Part shown: one piece after another, positions 25,184-33,597 of the stretch
Position numbering within the stretch: the stretch's first letter is position 1
Layout: every line of letters begins with the position of its first letter
Origin: an uncultured Thermomicrobiales bacterium
Lineage (GTDB): Bacteria > Chloroflexota > Chloroflexia > Thermomicrobiales > UBA6265
Reading direction: 5' to 3'
DNA length: 38,092 bases
Assembly: GCA_902806335.1 (NCBI GenBank)
Contig: CADCWG010000063.1
Coordinates: forward strand, 1-38,092
Program-made: the position numbers and the translations under genes
The notes under the pieces: generated by a model
The model's input: the letters and a program-made list of their open reading frames with translations, nothing else
Told to the model about the DNA's origin: nothing
Databases searched by the model: none

Positions 25184-26449
25184 TCAGCGACCCTGGCGGC
25201 TCCGCCACTCGGTCGCCAGCAGGTCAAAGACGCAGTCGTGGGTGTACTGGGCGTCCTTGATGCCCGTCCAGTGCAGTCGGCCAGCGTCGCGGTAGCCCTG
25301 CTTGCGCAGCGCCGCCTGGGAGCGGGTGTTCGGCCCCCAGACGTAGGAGCGCACCGTGTGCAGGCCGAGCCGCTCGAAGGCGTAGGCGAGGAGGAGTTGC
25401 TTTCCCTCGGTGCCGTAGCCGCCGCCGCGGTAGTCGGGCCGGTCCATGAAGCTCTCGGTCTCGGCGGTGCGGTGGACGTAGTCGATGTCGCTGATGCCGA
25501 GGGAGCCGATGTAGGTGTCGTCCTCGCGCAGGACCACGGCGAAGCGGACCCAGCCCGGCGGGTCGTCGGCGGCCAGCTTCTTCGTCCACTCGGCGAACCC
25601 GAAGGCGCCGCGGACCCCGCGCCCGTTGTCGAAGAAGGTCTCGGTCTCGCGGCGGGAGAGGTCGGCCACGGCGCGGCCGTCCTCGACCTCGATCGGCCGC
25701 AGGTAGACCCGCGGGCCGACCATCACCGCGTTGCGGGGCGGGTCCCCGTCGAACTCGCCGAAGACCGGTCGCGGCGGCGCGGCCGGCGTCCGCGCCGGGT
25801 CGTCGGGGACCTGGGCATGGTCGATGCCCGGGCCGGGGTCGCCGAGCCGCTCGAGCCAGCCCGGGTGGAGCGCCTCGTAGGTCACGAAGTCGTGGCGGCC
25901 GCCGTCCCGCCAGAGCGCCTCGCGGAGCCGGAAGCTGGGGCGCATCCCGAGTCGCGCGGCGGCGGCGATGACCGGCGCCTCGCTCCCGTCGAGGTCGGCC
26001 CAGACAGCCATCATGTCCCGCTCGTGCTGCAGCCAGGGCACGGTGAGGGCGAGCAACTCCGCCTTCCAGCCGACCACCCGGTCGGGGCCGAAGCCGGGAT
26101 CGACGTGGAGGGACACGTCCGCCGTCCGCCCGTCCCACGCCTGGTACTGGACCATCCCGACAGGGAGATCGTCGGCCCGGCGCAGGGCGAGCAGGCGCAC
26201 GGTGCGGTCCCGCTGCTGGTTGGCGATCAGTTCTTTCAGCTGCTCCTCGGCCTTCTCGGCGGGCACGGGGAAGGGCTGGGGGCGCCAGGCGGCGGCCCGC
26301 TTGGCGTCCGACGGCTCGAGCGCGCGCAGGTAGAGCGTCTCGCCGACCAGGAAGGTCTGCCCGGCGCTGCCGGACGGCGCCCAGTCGTCGGGCTTGGCCG
26401 CCGGCGCGGCGATGGCGGATGCGGGGGCGGTGATCTTGGCGGTCGTCAC
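25184..26449 (-). CDS. Tandem-GNAT acetyltransferase with a degenerate N-terminal domain
   Basis: A 421-residue protein with two GNAT folds. The C-terminal copy (about residues 235-415) is intact: VYLRPIEVEDGRAVADL, DTYIGSLGISDIDY, the acetyl-CoA loop DYRGGGYGTEGKQLLLAYAF, LGLHTVRSYVWGPNTRSQAALRKQGYRD. The N-terminal copy (about 30-190; LYLRALEPSDAKRAAAW, GMVQYQAWDGRTADVSLHV) lacks the R/Q-x-x-G-x-G/A loop, having GPDRVVGWKAEL instead, so it is probably non-catalytic and structural or regulatory. The acceptor substrate is unknown. I chose GTG 26449 with GAGAGGA upstream; GTG 26473 is an alternative. The open frame continues far upstream but is low-complexity. Confidence 0.85.
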   Translation of the reverse strand: MTTAKITAPASAIAAPAAKPDDWAPSGSAGQTFLVGETLYLRALEPSDAKRAAAWRPQPFPVPAEKAEEQLKELIANQQRDRTVRLLALRRADDLPVGMVQYQAWDGRTADVSLHVDPGFGPDRVVGWKAELLALTVPWLQHERDMMAVWADLDGSEAPVIAAAARLGMRPSFRLREALWRDGGRHDFVTYEALHPGWLERLGDPGPGIDHAQVPDDPARTPAAPPRPVFGEFDGDPPRNAVMVGPRVYLRPIEVEDGRAVADLSRRETETFFDNGRGVRGAFGFAEWTKKLAADDPPGWVRFAVVLREDDTYIGSLGISDIDYVHRTAETESFMDRPDYRGGGYGTEGKQLLLAYAFERLGLHTVRSYVWGPNTRSQAALRKQGYRDAGRLHWTGIKDAQYTHDCVFDLLATEWRSRQGR

Positions 26450-27107
26450 GGTCGTCGGGGTCCTCTCGCTCACGGCGCCGGACCGGGTGTCCGGACGCCG
26501 ACCGTCGGCACGGGCCGGCACGACGAGCGGGCGCGGCGACGGGTCCCTCCGGGCCTCCCGGTGACGAGCACGGGGGGCAGGGGGATCGACGCGGCGTCCG
26601 GAGGCGAGAGCGGCCCGGGACGGGGTAGCGCGCGGCGGGCGTCGGTCGAGGGGCGGGAAGCATCGCTCCCGGGCGGACCGAGCCCGACTCGTGGCGGACC
26701 GACCCGCAGCGTAGCAGACCGCGCGGCCAAACGCGATAGGGTCTGCCCGATCCGAGGTCCCCGTGAACGGCGGCGAAACGTCGGTCGCCCCGGTGGGCCT
26801 CACCCGGCCGACCCCTGGTTCGGGCTGGGGCCAACGGAAGACCCTTCGCGACTGGGGGCCGCCGTTCGGCGACCCCAGGACACCGGGTACGAGGCGCCCC
26901 TCATCCCTCCAGAGCCGACCCGGACGCCGGGAACGGCGAGACGGCGACTGCCCGCCCGCTCGGGTCATGGCCGTCGCGTGTCCGGGGGGACGGCGACGGG
27001 GGACGGTGATGTCTCGCCCAACGTGGCCCGAGCCGCTGCTGACCGTCGGGGTGGCTCGCGGCGGGACGGCCCTCCCTGTCGGTCGCGCGCCGAGGGGGAC
27101 GACCCCT
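26450..27107. other. Tandem gap between two GNAT genes, no gene seen
   Basis: About 650 bases with no recognisable gene. The upstream extension of the GNAT open frame and the antisense frames are Arg/Pro-rich noise. No repeat copy or convincing promoter was found. Confidence 0.4.
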
Positions 27108-27950
27108 TCAGGGGCGAGGCTCTCCAGGGGACGGCCCGGCGTCGGGGGCCCAGGCGAACCGCCGGAAGAGGCAGAACTCCCGGAACCCCATCCGCCGGTA
27201 GGTGCCGATCCCGTCGGGGGAGGCCGTCAGCACGCCGACTTGGTACCCGCGGACCTGAGCGTCGCGCAGCACCCGCCGGGTCATCGCCGCGCCGATCCCT
27301 CGCCGGCGCACCGCGGGCAGTGTGACGACGTGGTGGACCGCGGCGACGTCGCTGCCGAGGAAGGCTTCCGCGGTCGTCACGGGGGTGCCGTCGAGCCGAT
27401 CGAGGTAGAGGTCCCAGGCGAGACCCCGATCCACACCCCGCCACCAGAGGGCGTCGAAGGCGCGGGCGCGGACGTCCTCCGGCACGGGGAAGAGCCAGAC
27501 CGCGACCCACTCGGCCAGGCCGCGTGCGTCGCGCACCGGCTCGATCGTGAGCCCCGGCGGGGCGACCGCGTCGGGTACGCGCTCGATCTTGACGGCCATC
27601 CCCGGCTCGTCCTCGTCGTGCGTCAGGCCGTGCCCGAGGAGGACGTCGCCGAGGTCGGCGGGCCGGGTCGAGGGGCCGACCTGCCAGGTGACGGCCCGCC
27701 CGTGGCGCCGAAAGGGGGCGAGGACCGCCGCGACCTGGGCGTCGATGGTCGCTCGGTCGAAGTGGGCGGCGACCACCGCGCTGAATCCCACGTCCATCGG
27801 ACCGGCGTCGAGCCAGGTGCTCTCGGGGCCACGGTGGACCGAGGCGTCGGGCAGGTCGGCGAAGGAGAGCGGATAGGCGCCGATGCTCGCGTCGATGGTC
27901 GCGGCGATCGTCTCGTCGTCGATCGCCGCCACGGGGATCTGGGACGGCAC
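27108..27950 (-). CDS. GNAT-family N-acetyltransferase with N-terminal extra domain
   Basis: A 280-residue protein. The C-terminal ~140 residues carry a complete GNAT core: LTIEPVRDARGLAEW, DGTPVTTAEAFLGSDVAAVHHVVTLPAVRRRGIGAAMTRRVL (acetyl-CoA loop RRRGIG), YQVGVLTASPDGIGTYRRMGFREF. The N-terminal ~130 residues (containing VAAHFDRATIDAQVAAVLAPF and VTWQVGPSTRPADLGDVLLGHG) resemble the degenerate first GNAT half seen in this subfamily. The acceptor is unknown. The start is GTG 27950 by frame and domain fit; no strong Shine-Dalgarno is seen. It lies 62 bases after the penicillin-binding-protein stop on the same strand, so co-transcription is plausible. Confidence 0.85.
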   Translation of the reverse strand: MPSQIPVAAIDDETIAATIDASIGAYPLSFADLPDASVHRGPESTWLDAGPMDVGFSAVVAAHFDRATIDAQVAAVLAPFRRHGRAVTWQVGPSTRPADLGDVLLGHGLTHDEDEPGMAVKIERVPDAVAPPGLTIEPVRDARGLAEWVAVWLFPVPEDVRARAFDALWWRGVDRGLAWDLYLDRLDGTPVTTAEAFLGSDVAAVHHVVTLPAVRRRGIGAAMTRRVLRDAQVRGYQVGVLTASPDGIGTYRRMGFREFCLFRRFAWAPDAGPSPGEPRP

Positions 27951-28012
27951 GCGAGCCGGCGACCGGGCGTCGGCCCGGTCCCCGCGGAACGCGTCGCCGG
28001 GGGGCGCCGGGG

Positions 28013-30421
28013 CTACGGGTCGCTCCCCGCGAGGTCGCTCTTGCGGTAGGCGTCGTAGATGCCCTTGGTGACCGGGGCGGCGAACTTCCCGCCCTCGCCG
28101 ATGTTCTCGACCATCACGCAGGAGGCGATCGTCGCCGTCTCACCGTAGGGACCGAAGGCGGCGAACCAGGAGTGGGGCCGGCCCTGGCGGTCCCCCTCGT
28201 CCTCGGCCGTGCCGGTCTTGCCGGCGATCGGCCAGGGGTAGCTCGGTCCGAAGACCTTGGCCGATCCCATCTCGATCGCGTTGCTCGTCTGATCGCGCAG
28301 CGCGGAGTGGAGCTGGTCGACCTGACCGCGGGAGAGCGGCAGCTTGCCCATCTCGGTCCGCTCGCCGACCTGTTCCGCGCCGCCGCCCGGGGCGACGGTC
28401 TGGTCGACGATGTAGGGCTGGAGCAGCGTGCCGCCGTTGGCGATCGTCGCGTAGACGTTGGCCATCTGGAGCGGGGTCGCCTGGAGGTACCCCTGGCCGA
28501 TCGCCAGGAGCAGGGCGTCGCCGGTCGCCCAGTAGTCCTGGATGGTCTCGAGCTTCCAGGCTGGGTCGGGAACGGTGCCCGACACTTCCGGCAGGTACGG
28601 GATATCGGTCGGGGCGCCGAGGCCGAACGCCCGGGCCATGTCCGGGAGCAGCATCTCGTCCTTGTCGTCGAGCTCCTGTCCGATCTGGAAGAAGACGGTG
28701 TTGCAGGAGCGGACGAGCGCGTCATGCAGGGTCAGCGGACCCTGGGCCGCGGCGCCGTACTCGCTCACCCAGTCGTCGTACGCGTTCTGACCCAGGGTGA
28801 ACGTCTGCGGGCAGTCGATAGTGGTGTCTTCGTCGTAGCCCAGCTCGACCATCGCCGCGGCGGTGGTGATGGCTTTGAAGATCGAACCGGTCGGGTAGGC
28901 GCTCTCGGCCGCCCGGTTAATCAGCGGCGTCAGCTTCTCGTCGTTGACCCGCGCCCACTCCTGCTCGGTCGCGTTGCCGAGCACGAACCAGTTGGGGTCG
29001 TAGGTCGGGTGGCTGACCATCGCCAGCACCGCCCCTGACTGGGGGTCGATCACGACCGCGCTGCCCCGCTCCTCGCCCTCGACCTTCGCCAGCGAGGCGT
29101 CGGTCTCGCGCTGGAGCCCCATATCGATCGTGAGGGTCACGTCCTTTGGCGGGGTGGGGTCGCGCTCGGCGATCACCTTCCGCGGCGCCCGGCTCGCGCA
29201 CTCGACGATCGCCAGCCGGCCGCCCGGCCGCCCGGTCAGCAGGTCGTTCGCCCCCGCCTCGATGCCCGAGCGGCCGATCCAGTCGCCCTCGGCGACCGTC
29301 GGGTCGGCGGCGATGTCCTCGGCGGTGGACATGCTGACGTAACCCGTGACGTGGGCCACGAGCGGGCCGGCGGGGTAGGAGCGACCGGTGACCTCCTTGA
29401 CCCGGACGCCCGCGACATCGGCCAGCCCGTCGACCAGGCGCTGGGTCTGGTCGCCCGGGAACAGGCCGATCTTCCAGTAGAGGTTCTCGTCGCGGTCCTC
29501 GTAGGCGGCGCGGATGTCGGCGTCGGTCATCTTCGTCAGGTCGCGGAGGGTGCGCAGCATCGCCGCTTCGTCCTCGACCTCGGCGGGGACGATCCCGACC
29601 TCGGCGAGCGGTTTGTCCTCGGCCAGCACCTCGCCGTCCGCGCTCAGGATCCGGCCGCGCCCGGTCGTCTCGACGTTGGGATCGATGCAGCCGTCGTCGA
29701 GGTCACGGAAGATCAGGGACGGAGTCCAGGCGACGCGCCACCCATCGCCGTCCCGCACCAGCGGCACGACGTTCTCTTCGGTGATCTTGCCGACCAGCGC
29801 GGACTCGAAGACCACCTCCAGGGGGACCTGCCCCTCGGGGCTCGCCTTGCCGGAGACGGTGGCGGTGACGGTGGACAGCCCCGCCGCCGCCCCGATGTCG
29901 GTGTAGCGCCCGACGAAGTCCTCCTCGGAGATCGCGTCCTGGCTCTCGGCGCTGAGCAGCTCATAGAGCCCGGCGAAGTCGCCCGCGCTCCACCGCTCGG
30001 CCCAGGTCTGGGCGACCTCCGCGGGCGGCGGTCCGACGGCGGTCGCAGTCGGGGCAGCCGTCGGGCTGGCGGCGGGGGCGGTGGCAGCCTGGGCGAGCTC
30101 CGCCCCACCGGTGACGGGGGGAACCGCGACGGTCCCGGTCGGCGGCGGGGTCTCGGTGCCTGGCACGCCCAGGGCCGCGTCCGCGGCCGGCGCGGGGTCG
30201 GTCCCGGGGTCGGTCGTGGCCGGGACCTGCTCGGCGGCGACCGGCGCCTCGGGCGGGGCCCCCTGGTCGACGTTCGCCGGCTCGAAGAGCCCGCCGCCAA
30301 CGGCGATCGAGCCGGCGCCAGCGAGGGCGAGCACGACCGTCAGCGCGAGCAGCAGCGGCCAGCGCGGCGCCGGGCGCCGCGAGGCATAGGGGGAGTGTGC
30401 GTAGGAGTGGTTGCGCGACAC
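28013..30421 (-). CDS. Class B penicillin-binding protein (transpeptidase) with NTF2-like MecA_N domain
   Basis: An 802-residue membrane-anchored peptidoglycan D,D-transpeptidase. Order: cytoplasmic tail; one helix (residues about 21-42, WPLLLALTVVLALAGAGSIA); an Ala/Pro/Thr-rich linker to ~130; an NTF2-like MecA_N domain (~133-250, AQTWAERWSAGDFAGLYELL); a PBP dimerisation-type domain (~255-430, GRGRILSADGEVLAE, AGPLVAHVTGYVS, GRSGIEAGANDLLTGRPGG); and the transpeptidase domain. The active-site motifs are complete: Ser513-x-x-Lys516 in YPTGSIFKAI, Ser572-Cys-Asn574, and Lys735-Thr-Gly in AGKTGTAED. The domain layout matches PBP2a/MecA-like and actinobacterial PbpA-like proteins; resistance cannot be inferred. 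The start is GTG 30421 with GGGAGGG about 11 bases upstream. It converts lipid-linked glycan strands into cross-linked wall. Confidence 0.96.
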   Translation of the reverse strand: MSRNHSYAHSPYASRRPAPRWPLLLALTVVLALAGAGSIAVGGGLFEPANVDQGAPPEAPVAAEQVPATTDPGTDPAPAADAALGVPGTETPPPTGTVAVPPVTGGAELAQAATAPAASPTAAPTATAVGPPPAEVAQTWAERWSAGDFAGLYELLSAESQDAISEEDFVGRYTDIGAAAGLSTVTATVSGKASPEGQVPLEVVFESALVGKITEENVVPLVRDGDGWRVAWTPSLIFRDLDDGCIDPNVETTGRGRILSADGEVLAEDKPLAEVGIVPAEVEDEAAMLRTLRDLTKMTDADIRAAYEDRDENLYWKIGLFPGDQTQRLVDGLADVAGVRVKEVTGRSYPAGPLVAHVTGYVSMSTAEDIAADPTVAEGDWIGRSGIEAGANDLLTGRPGGRLAIVECASRAPRKVIAERDPTPPKDVTLTIDMGLQRETDASLAKVEGEERGSAVVIDPQSGAVLAMVSHPTYDPNWFVLGNATEQEWARVNDEKLTPLINRAAESAYPTGSIFKAITTAAAMVELGYDEDTTIDCPQTFTLGQNAYDDWVSEYGAAAQGPLTLHDALVRSCNTVFFQIGQELDDKDEMLLPDMARAFGLGAPTDIPYLPEVSGTVPDPAWKLETIQDYWATGDALLLAIGQGYLQATPLQMANVYATIANGGTLLQPYIVDQTVAPGGGAEQVGERTEMGKLPLSRGQVDQLHSALRDQTSNAIEMGSAKVFGPSYPWPIAGKTGTAEDEGDRQGRPHSWFAAFGPYGETATIASCVMVENIGEGGKFAAPVTKGIYDAYRKSDLAGSDP

Positions 30422-31348
30422 CTAGTCCGATCCCTCCCGGGTGCCCATGAGGCGGTGGGTCGGGTCTTCCACGTCGGCCGGGGGGGCGTCGGAGGCGACC
30501 GCCGCAGGGATGGCGGGGTGTCGGTCCGAGCGAGGGCAGGCGATGGACCCTAATGCTGACAGTCGGTCGGGTGGCCGTCAAGGTTGGCGGCGGGCGTCGT
30601 TCGTCCCGCGGTGACCGCGAGACAACGGTCGTCCCGCCACGACTCCCACTGGTACCAACGTGGGGAGCGGCGGGGTGGTTTCATCCCCCGCCGATCGACC
30701 GCTCGGCACCCGGTCGGACCGAGCCCAACGGCCGCGGGCCTCCGGTTCGGGGGTGGGTTCGCGCCACGGTCGGTCCGTGCCTCCAAGGCACGTTTCGTTC
30801 CAGGCGCCCTCCCCGCACCCGACCGGTCCGCGCCCTCGGGGCGGCGTTCGTCCCGAGATGGCGAAGGGGTGCCGGGCGGCGGACGAAGGGGACGACCGGC
30901 AACGGCACGCGACGGAGCGACCGTCGTCTCGCCGGTGCCGGTGCTGACGCCATGTCCGGCGCCATGGCCGGCGTCTCAGCCGGAGCGGGCCGGCGCCCGT
31001 TACCGGGACGACGCGGGCCGGCGCTGTCCGGTGCGCCCCGCCCCCGTCGATGACCGCGGGCCCCGTGCCCGGACGTGCCCCGATCAGTCCGGTCCGAGGG
31101 GGGCGGTGACCCAGGGGCAGGCCCGCCACGACCGCCGACGGTCCGGCTCCGTCCGGCTGGCGGGCGGGCGGTGGCCACGGTTGCGGTTCGGTGGGCCGGA
31201 CTCCCCCGAACGTGGCGAGGGGGCACGGAAGACCGTGCCCCCTCGACCAGTCGTTCGGCTCGGAGTGGGTCAGCGCGTCCCGGCGCGCTCGGGAGGCGGT
31301 GCGGACCCAGGCCAGGTCTGCGGTGCCCGATGGGCGCCGCGACCCGAC
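30422..31348. other. Long tandem gap between cold-shock and PBP genes
   Basis: About 930 bases with no recognisable protein, the longest unexplained stretch here. It contains a 13-bp hairpin (31216-31245) and a weaker inverted repeat CTCCCAC...GTGGGGAG near 30643-30668. On the minus strand TTGACG (30576-30581) with GCATTA 19 bases on is a weak promoter candidate for the PBP gene. Confidence 0.4.
31216..31245 (-). terminator. 13-bp hairpin downstream of the cold-shock gene
   Basis: CGAGGGGGCACGG and its exact complement flank a 4-base loop (TCTT on the minus strand), 104 bases after the cold-shock stop at 31349. The GGGGGCACGG core is the same as in the palindrome after ilvD. No T-tract. Confidence 0.6.
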
Positions 31349-32020
31349 CTAGTAGTCGGAGCGGGAGCGGGAGCGGGGGGCGTCGTAGCCACTGTCGTTG
31401 CCGCTGTAGCCACCACCGTAGTTGCCGCCGCCGCCGCTGCTGTAGCCGCCGCCGCCGCCGTAGCCGCCGCTGCTGTAGCCACCGCCGTAGCCGCTGTCGA
31501 CGCGACGCTGGCGGGGCGGGGTGCCGCTGCGCTCGGTGACGCGCAGACCCTCGGCCCGCGGGCCCTTGGGCCCGGCGCCGACGCGGAACTCGACCTTGTC
31601 GCCCTCGGCCAGGCCGTCCGGCCCGGCCGCGCTGTGGTGGACGAAGACGTCCGGCGCGCCGTCGTCGCGGGCGATGAAGCCGAAGCCCTTGTCCGGGTCG
31701 TACCACTTGACCGCGCCGGTGGCCACCGGAAGGTCCGTGGTGTCGACGGCCGGGGCGTCGTAGGAGCGGGACGAGCCGCCGTACCCGCCGGCGTCGCGGC
31801 TGGGGCGCGGGGGCAGCGTGCTGCGCTCAATCAGGGTGACCCGCTCGGCGTTCATGCCGCGCTGCCCCTGGACGATGTCGAACTCGACCTTGTCGCCCTC
31901 GCCGAGGACTTCCATTCCGGTCGCCGACCGGTGCACGAAGACGTCGTCGCCCCCGTCATCGCGCGAGATGAAGCCGAAACCCTTCCCGGGGTCGAACCAC
32001 TTGACAGTACCTGAAGACAT
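31349..32020 (-). CDS. Two-domain cold-shock protein with Gly/Tyr/Ser-rich tail
   Basis: A 223-residue RNA/ssDNA-binding protein with two cold-shock domains. Domain 1 (residues 1-68): [15 protein letters not shown] (RNP1) and DDVFVH (RNP2). Domain 2 (100-166): [15 protein letters not shown] and DVFVHHS. Between them is a 30-residue Ser/Gly/Arg linker. After residue 170 comes a tail of [16 protein letters not shown]-type repeats ending in SRSRSDY, like glycine-rich RNA-binding proteins and suggestive of self-association. Ordinary bacterial Csp proteins are ~70 residues with one domain. Function by family: RNA chaperone, antagonising secondary structure. The start at ATG 32020 is where the CSD begins (SGTVKWF). 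A good promoter lies at 32201-32230, implying a ~175-base 5' leader, as is common for cold-shock mRNAs. Confidence 0.93.
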   Translation of the reverse strand: MSSGTVKWFDPGKGFGFISRDDGGDDVFVHRSATGMEVLGEGDKVEFDIVQGQRGMNAERVTLIERSTLPPRPSRDAGGYGGSSRSYDAPAVDTTDLPVATGAVKWYDPDKGFGFIARDDGAPDVFVHHSAAGPDGLAEGDKVEFRVGAGPKGPRAEGLRVTERSGTPPRQRRVDSGYGGGYSSGGYGGGGGYSSGGGGNYGGGYSGNDSGYDAPRSRSRSDY

Positions 32021-32408
32021 GGTGCGTGTTACTCCGTGATGACGTGACCCGGCGGGATGAGGAGACGCGCGGGCGGACTGGTGACGGGTCGTCTCCCGCC
32101 GCCGGGACCGACGGGAGAGCGCACCTCCCGAGTCCCGGCCGCGGGGTCGCGGCCGGCAGTGGGCCGATGTCGTTTGGAACGGCGACCCATGCGTGCCGCT
32201 AGCGTAGCACGAAGAGATACGCCGTATCAATAATCCGCGGGCAGGAGTGGTCCGGCGGGCCGTCCCATCCGGGACGGCGGCGGGTCGACCCGGGCACGGC
32301 GCTTGCTCCGGTGGCGGGGCAACGAGGTGCGCATCGAGGTCACGATGGCCAGACCGCGCGGCGGCCCGGCCCGGCCCCGACGGAGCCCGTTCCCAGGAGT
32401 ACCCCGTG
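32021..32408. other. Divergent gap: cold-shock leader and proline dehydrogenase upstream region
   Basis: It contains the cold-shock promoter and long leader (minus strand) and the proline dehydrogenase 5' region. Inverted repeats in the leader part include GGCCGCGG...CCGCGGCC-like sequence near 32138-32156. No gene is seen. Confidence 0.5.
32201..32230 (-). promoter_or_regulatory. Sigma70-type promoter for the cold-shock gene
   Basis: On the minus strand: TTGATA (32230-32225), an 18-base spacer, then TACGCT (32206-32201) with TG just before, giving an extended -10. Predicted start near 32194, about 175 bases upstream of the ATG at 32020. One of the two best hexamer pairs in the window. Confidence 0.55.
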
Positions 32409-33368
32409 ATGGCGATTCCCCTCCGGCTGCCAAGGCAGATCCCGGTCCAGCAGCTCCTCCGGCGGCCGCTCCTCGCCCTGGCCGAGAGCGACCAGGTCGA
32501 AGGGCTGATGCGCCGAAACGGGTTCTCGAAGGGGCTCGTCGCGCGCTTCGTGGCCGGGGAGGACCTCGAGACGGCGCTTGGGCAGGTACGGGCGCTGGCC
32601 GACCAGGGCATGACCAGCACCCTCGACCAGCTCGGCGAGAACGTCGCCTCCGAGGAGGAGGCAAGGCAGGCCGTCGGCTCCTATACGGCGATCCTCGACC
32701 GGATCGCCGAGGCGAACCTGGAGCCGAACATCTCGGTCAAGCTGACGATGCTCGGACTCGACCTGGGCGACCCCGTCGCGATGGCGAACCTGGCGCCGAT
32801 CCTGGAGCGGGCCGAGGCGGTCGGCGGCTTCGTGCGGGTCGACATGGAAGGCTCGACCTACACCGAGCGGACGATGGCGATCGTCGAGGCGATGCACGAC
32901 CGCTTTCCGGGTCGGGTCGGAACGGTGATCCAGAGCTACCTGCGGCGGGCCGAGGCAGACGTCGAGCGGATGATCGCGCGTAACGCGCGGGTGCGGCTGG
33001 TCAAGGGCGCGTACGCGGAGCCGGCCACCGTCGCGTTCCAGGACCGGCGCGAGGTCGACGCCAACTACGCGCGGCTGATGACGCGCTTGCTCGACGCCGG
33101 GACCTACCCGGCGATCGCCACGCACGACCCGGCGCTGATCGCGCAGGCGCGGGACCACGCGGCGCGGCAGGGCATCGCCTCCGACCGGTGGGAGTTCCAG
33201 ATGCTCTACGGGGTGCGGCGCGACGAGCAGGTGGCGCTGACGAAGGCCGGCTACCGGATGCGGATCTACGTGCCCTTCGGCACCGAGTGGTACCCCTACT
33301 TCACCCGCCGCATCGCCGAGCGCCCCGCCAACGCCCTCTTCGTGGCCCGCCAGTTAGTGAGCGGCTAG
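32409..33368 (+). CDS. Proline dehydrogenase (monofunctional)
   Basis: A 319-residue FAD-dependent enzyme that oxidises proline to pyrroline-5-carboxylate, peripheral to the membrane and feeding electrons to quinone. The beta/alpha-barrel signatures are present: [85 protein letters not shown], and the C-terminal [22 protein letters not shown]. The length fits the stand-alone (Thermus/Deinococcus-type) enzymes rather than bifunctional PutA. The start at ATG 32409 has CAGGAG nine bases upstream, with GTG 32406 adjacent as an alternative. The partner P5C dehydrogenase is not in the window. Often called putA or prodh; no symbol assigned. Confidence 0.95.
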   Translation: MAIPLRLPRQIPVQQLLRRPLLALAESDQVEGLMRRNGFSKGLVARFVAGEDLETALGQVRALADQGMTSTLDQLGENVASEEEARQAVGSYTAILDRIAEANLEPNISVKLTMLGLDLGDPVAMANLAPILERAEAVGGFVRVDMEGSTYTERTMAIVEAMHDRFPGRVGTVIQSYLRRAEADVERMIARNARVRLVKGAYAEPATVAFQDRREVDANYARLMTRLLDAGTYPAIATHDPALIAQARDHAARQGIASDRWEFQMLYGVRRDEQVALTKAGYRMRIYVPFGTEWYPYFTRRIAERPANALFVARQLVSG

Positions 33369-33383
33369 GACCGCCGGCGGTCC
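33368..33383. terminator. 16-base perfect palindrome at the proline dehydrogenase stop
   Basis: GGACCGCCGGCGGTCC starts at the last base of the TAG stop codon. A stem with little loop, a plausible 3'-end or terminator element. Confidence 0.45.
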
Positions 33384-33394
33384 GGCGCGGGCGG

Positions 33395-33576
33395 GCGATG
33401 CGGGCGGCCGGCGATGCGGGCGGACGGCGATGCGGGCGCGATGAATCGCGCCCCTACCCGGAACGACACCCCCTGGTCCGGCGACGATCGCTCGCCGGCG
33501 CCCGTGTGTGATTCGTAGGGGCGCGATTCATCGCGCCCGCCGCGCCCGCCGCGCCCGCCGCGCCCGCCGCGCCCCC
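33395..33576. repeat. Inverted palindrome pair flanked by tandem repeats (convergent gap)
   Basis: Three 16-base units GCGATGCGGGCGG (starts 33395, 33411, 33427) lead into a 24-base palindromic sequence at 33434-33457. An exact inverted copy of it lies at 33515-33538, 57 bases later, and then four or more 9-base units CGCGCCCGC (33532-33576). Each 24-mer has core GCGCGATTCATCGCGC and an outer GTAGGGG. It sits between proline dehydrogenase (+) and the methyltransferase (-), probably as a two-way terminator. Confidence 0.8.
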
Positions 33577-33597
33577 TTCGGAACCTGGCCACACCCG

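Noticed and set aside
33532-33576. CRISPR-like array from the CGCGCCCGC repeats
   Set aside because: Units are contiguous 9-mers without spacers; no cas genes anywhere in the window.
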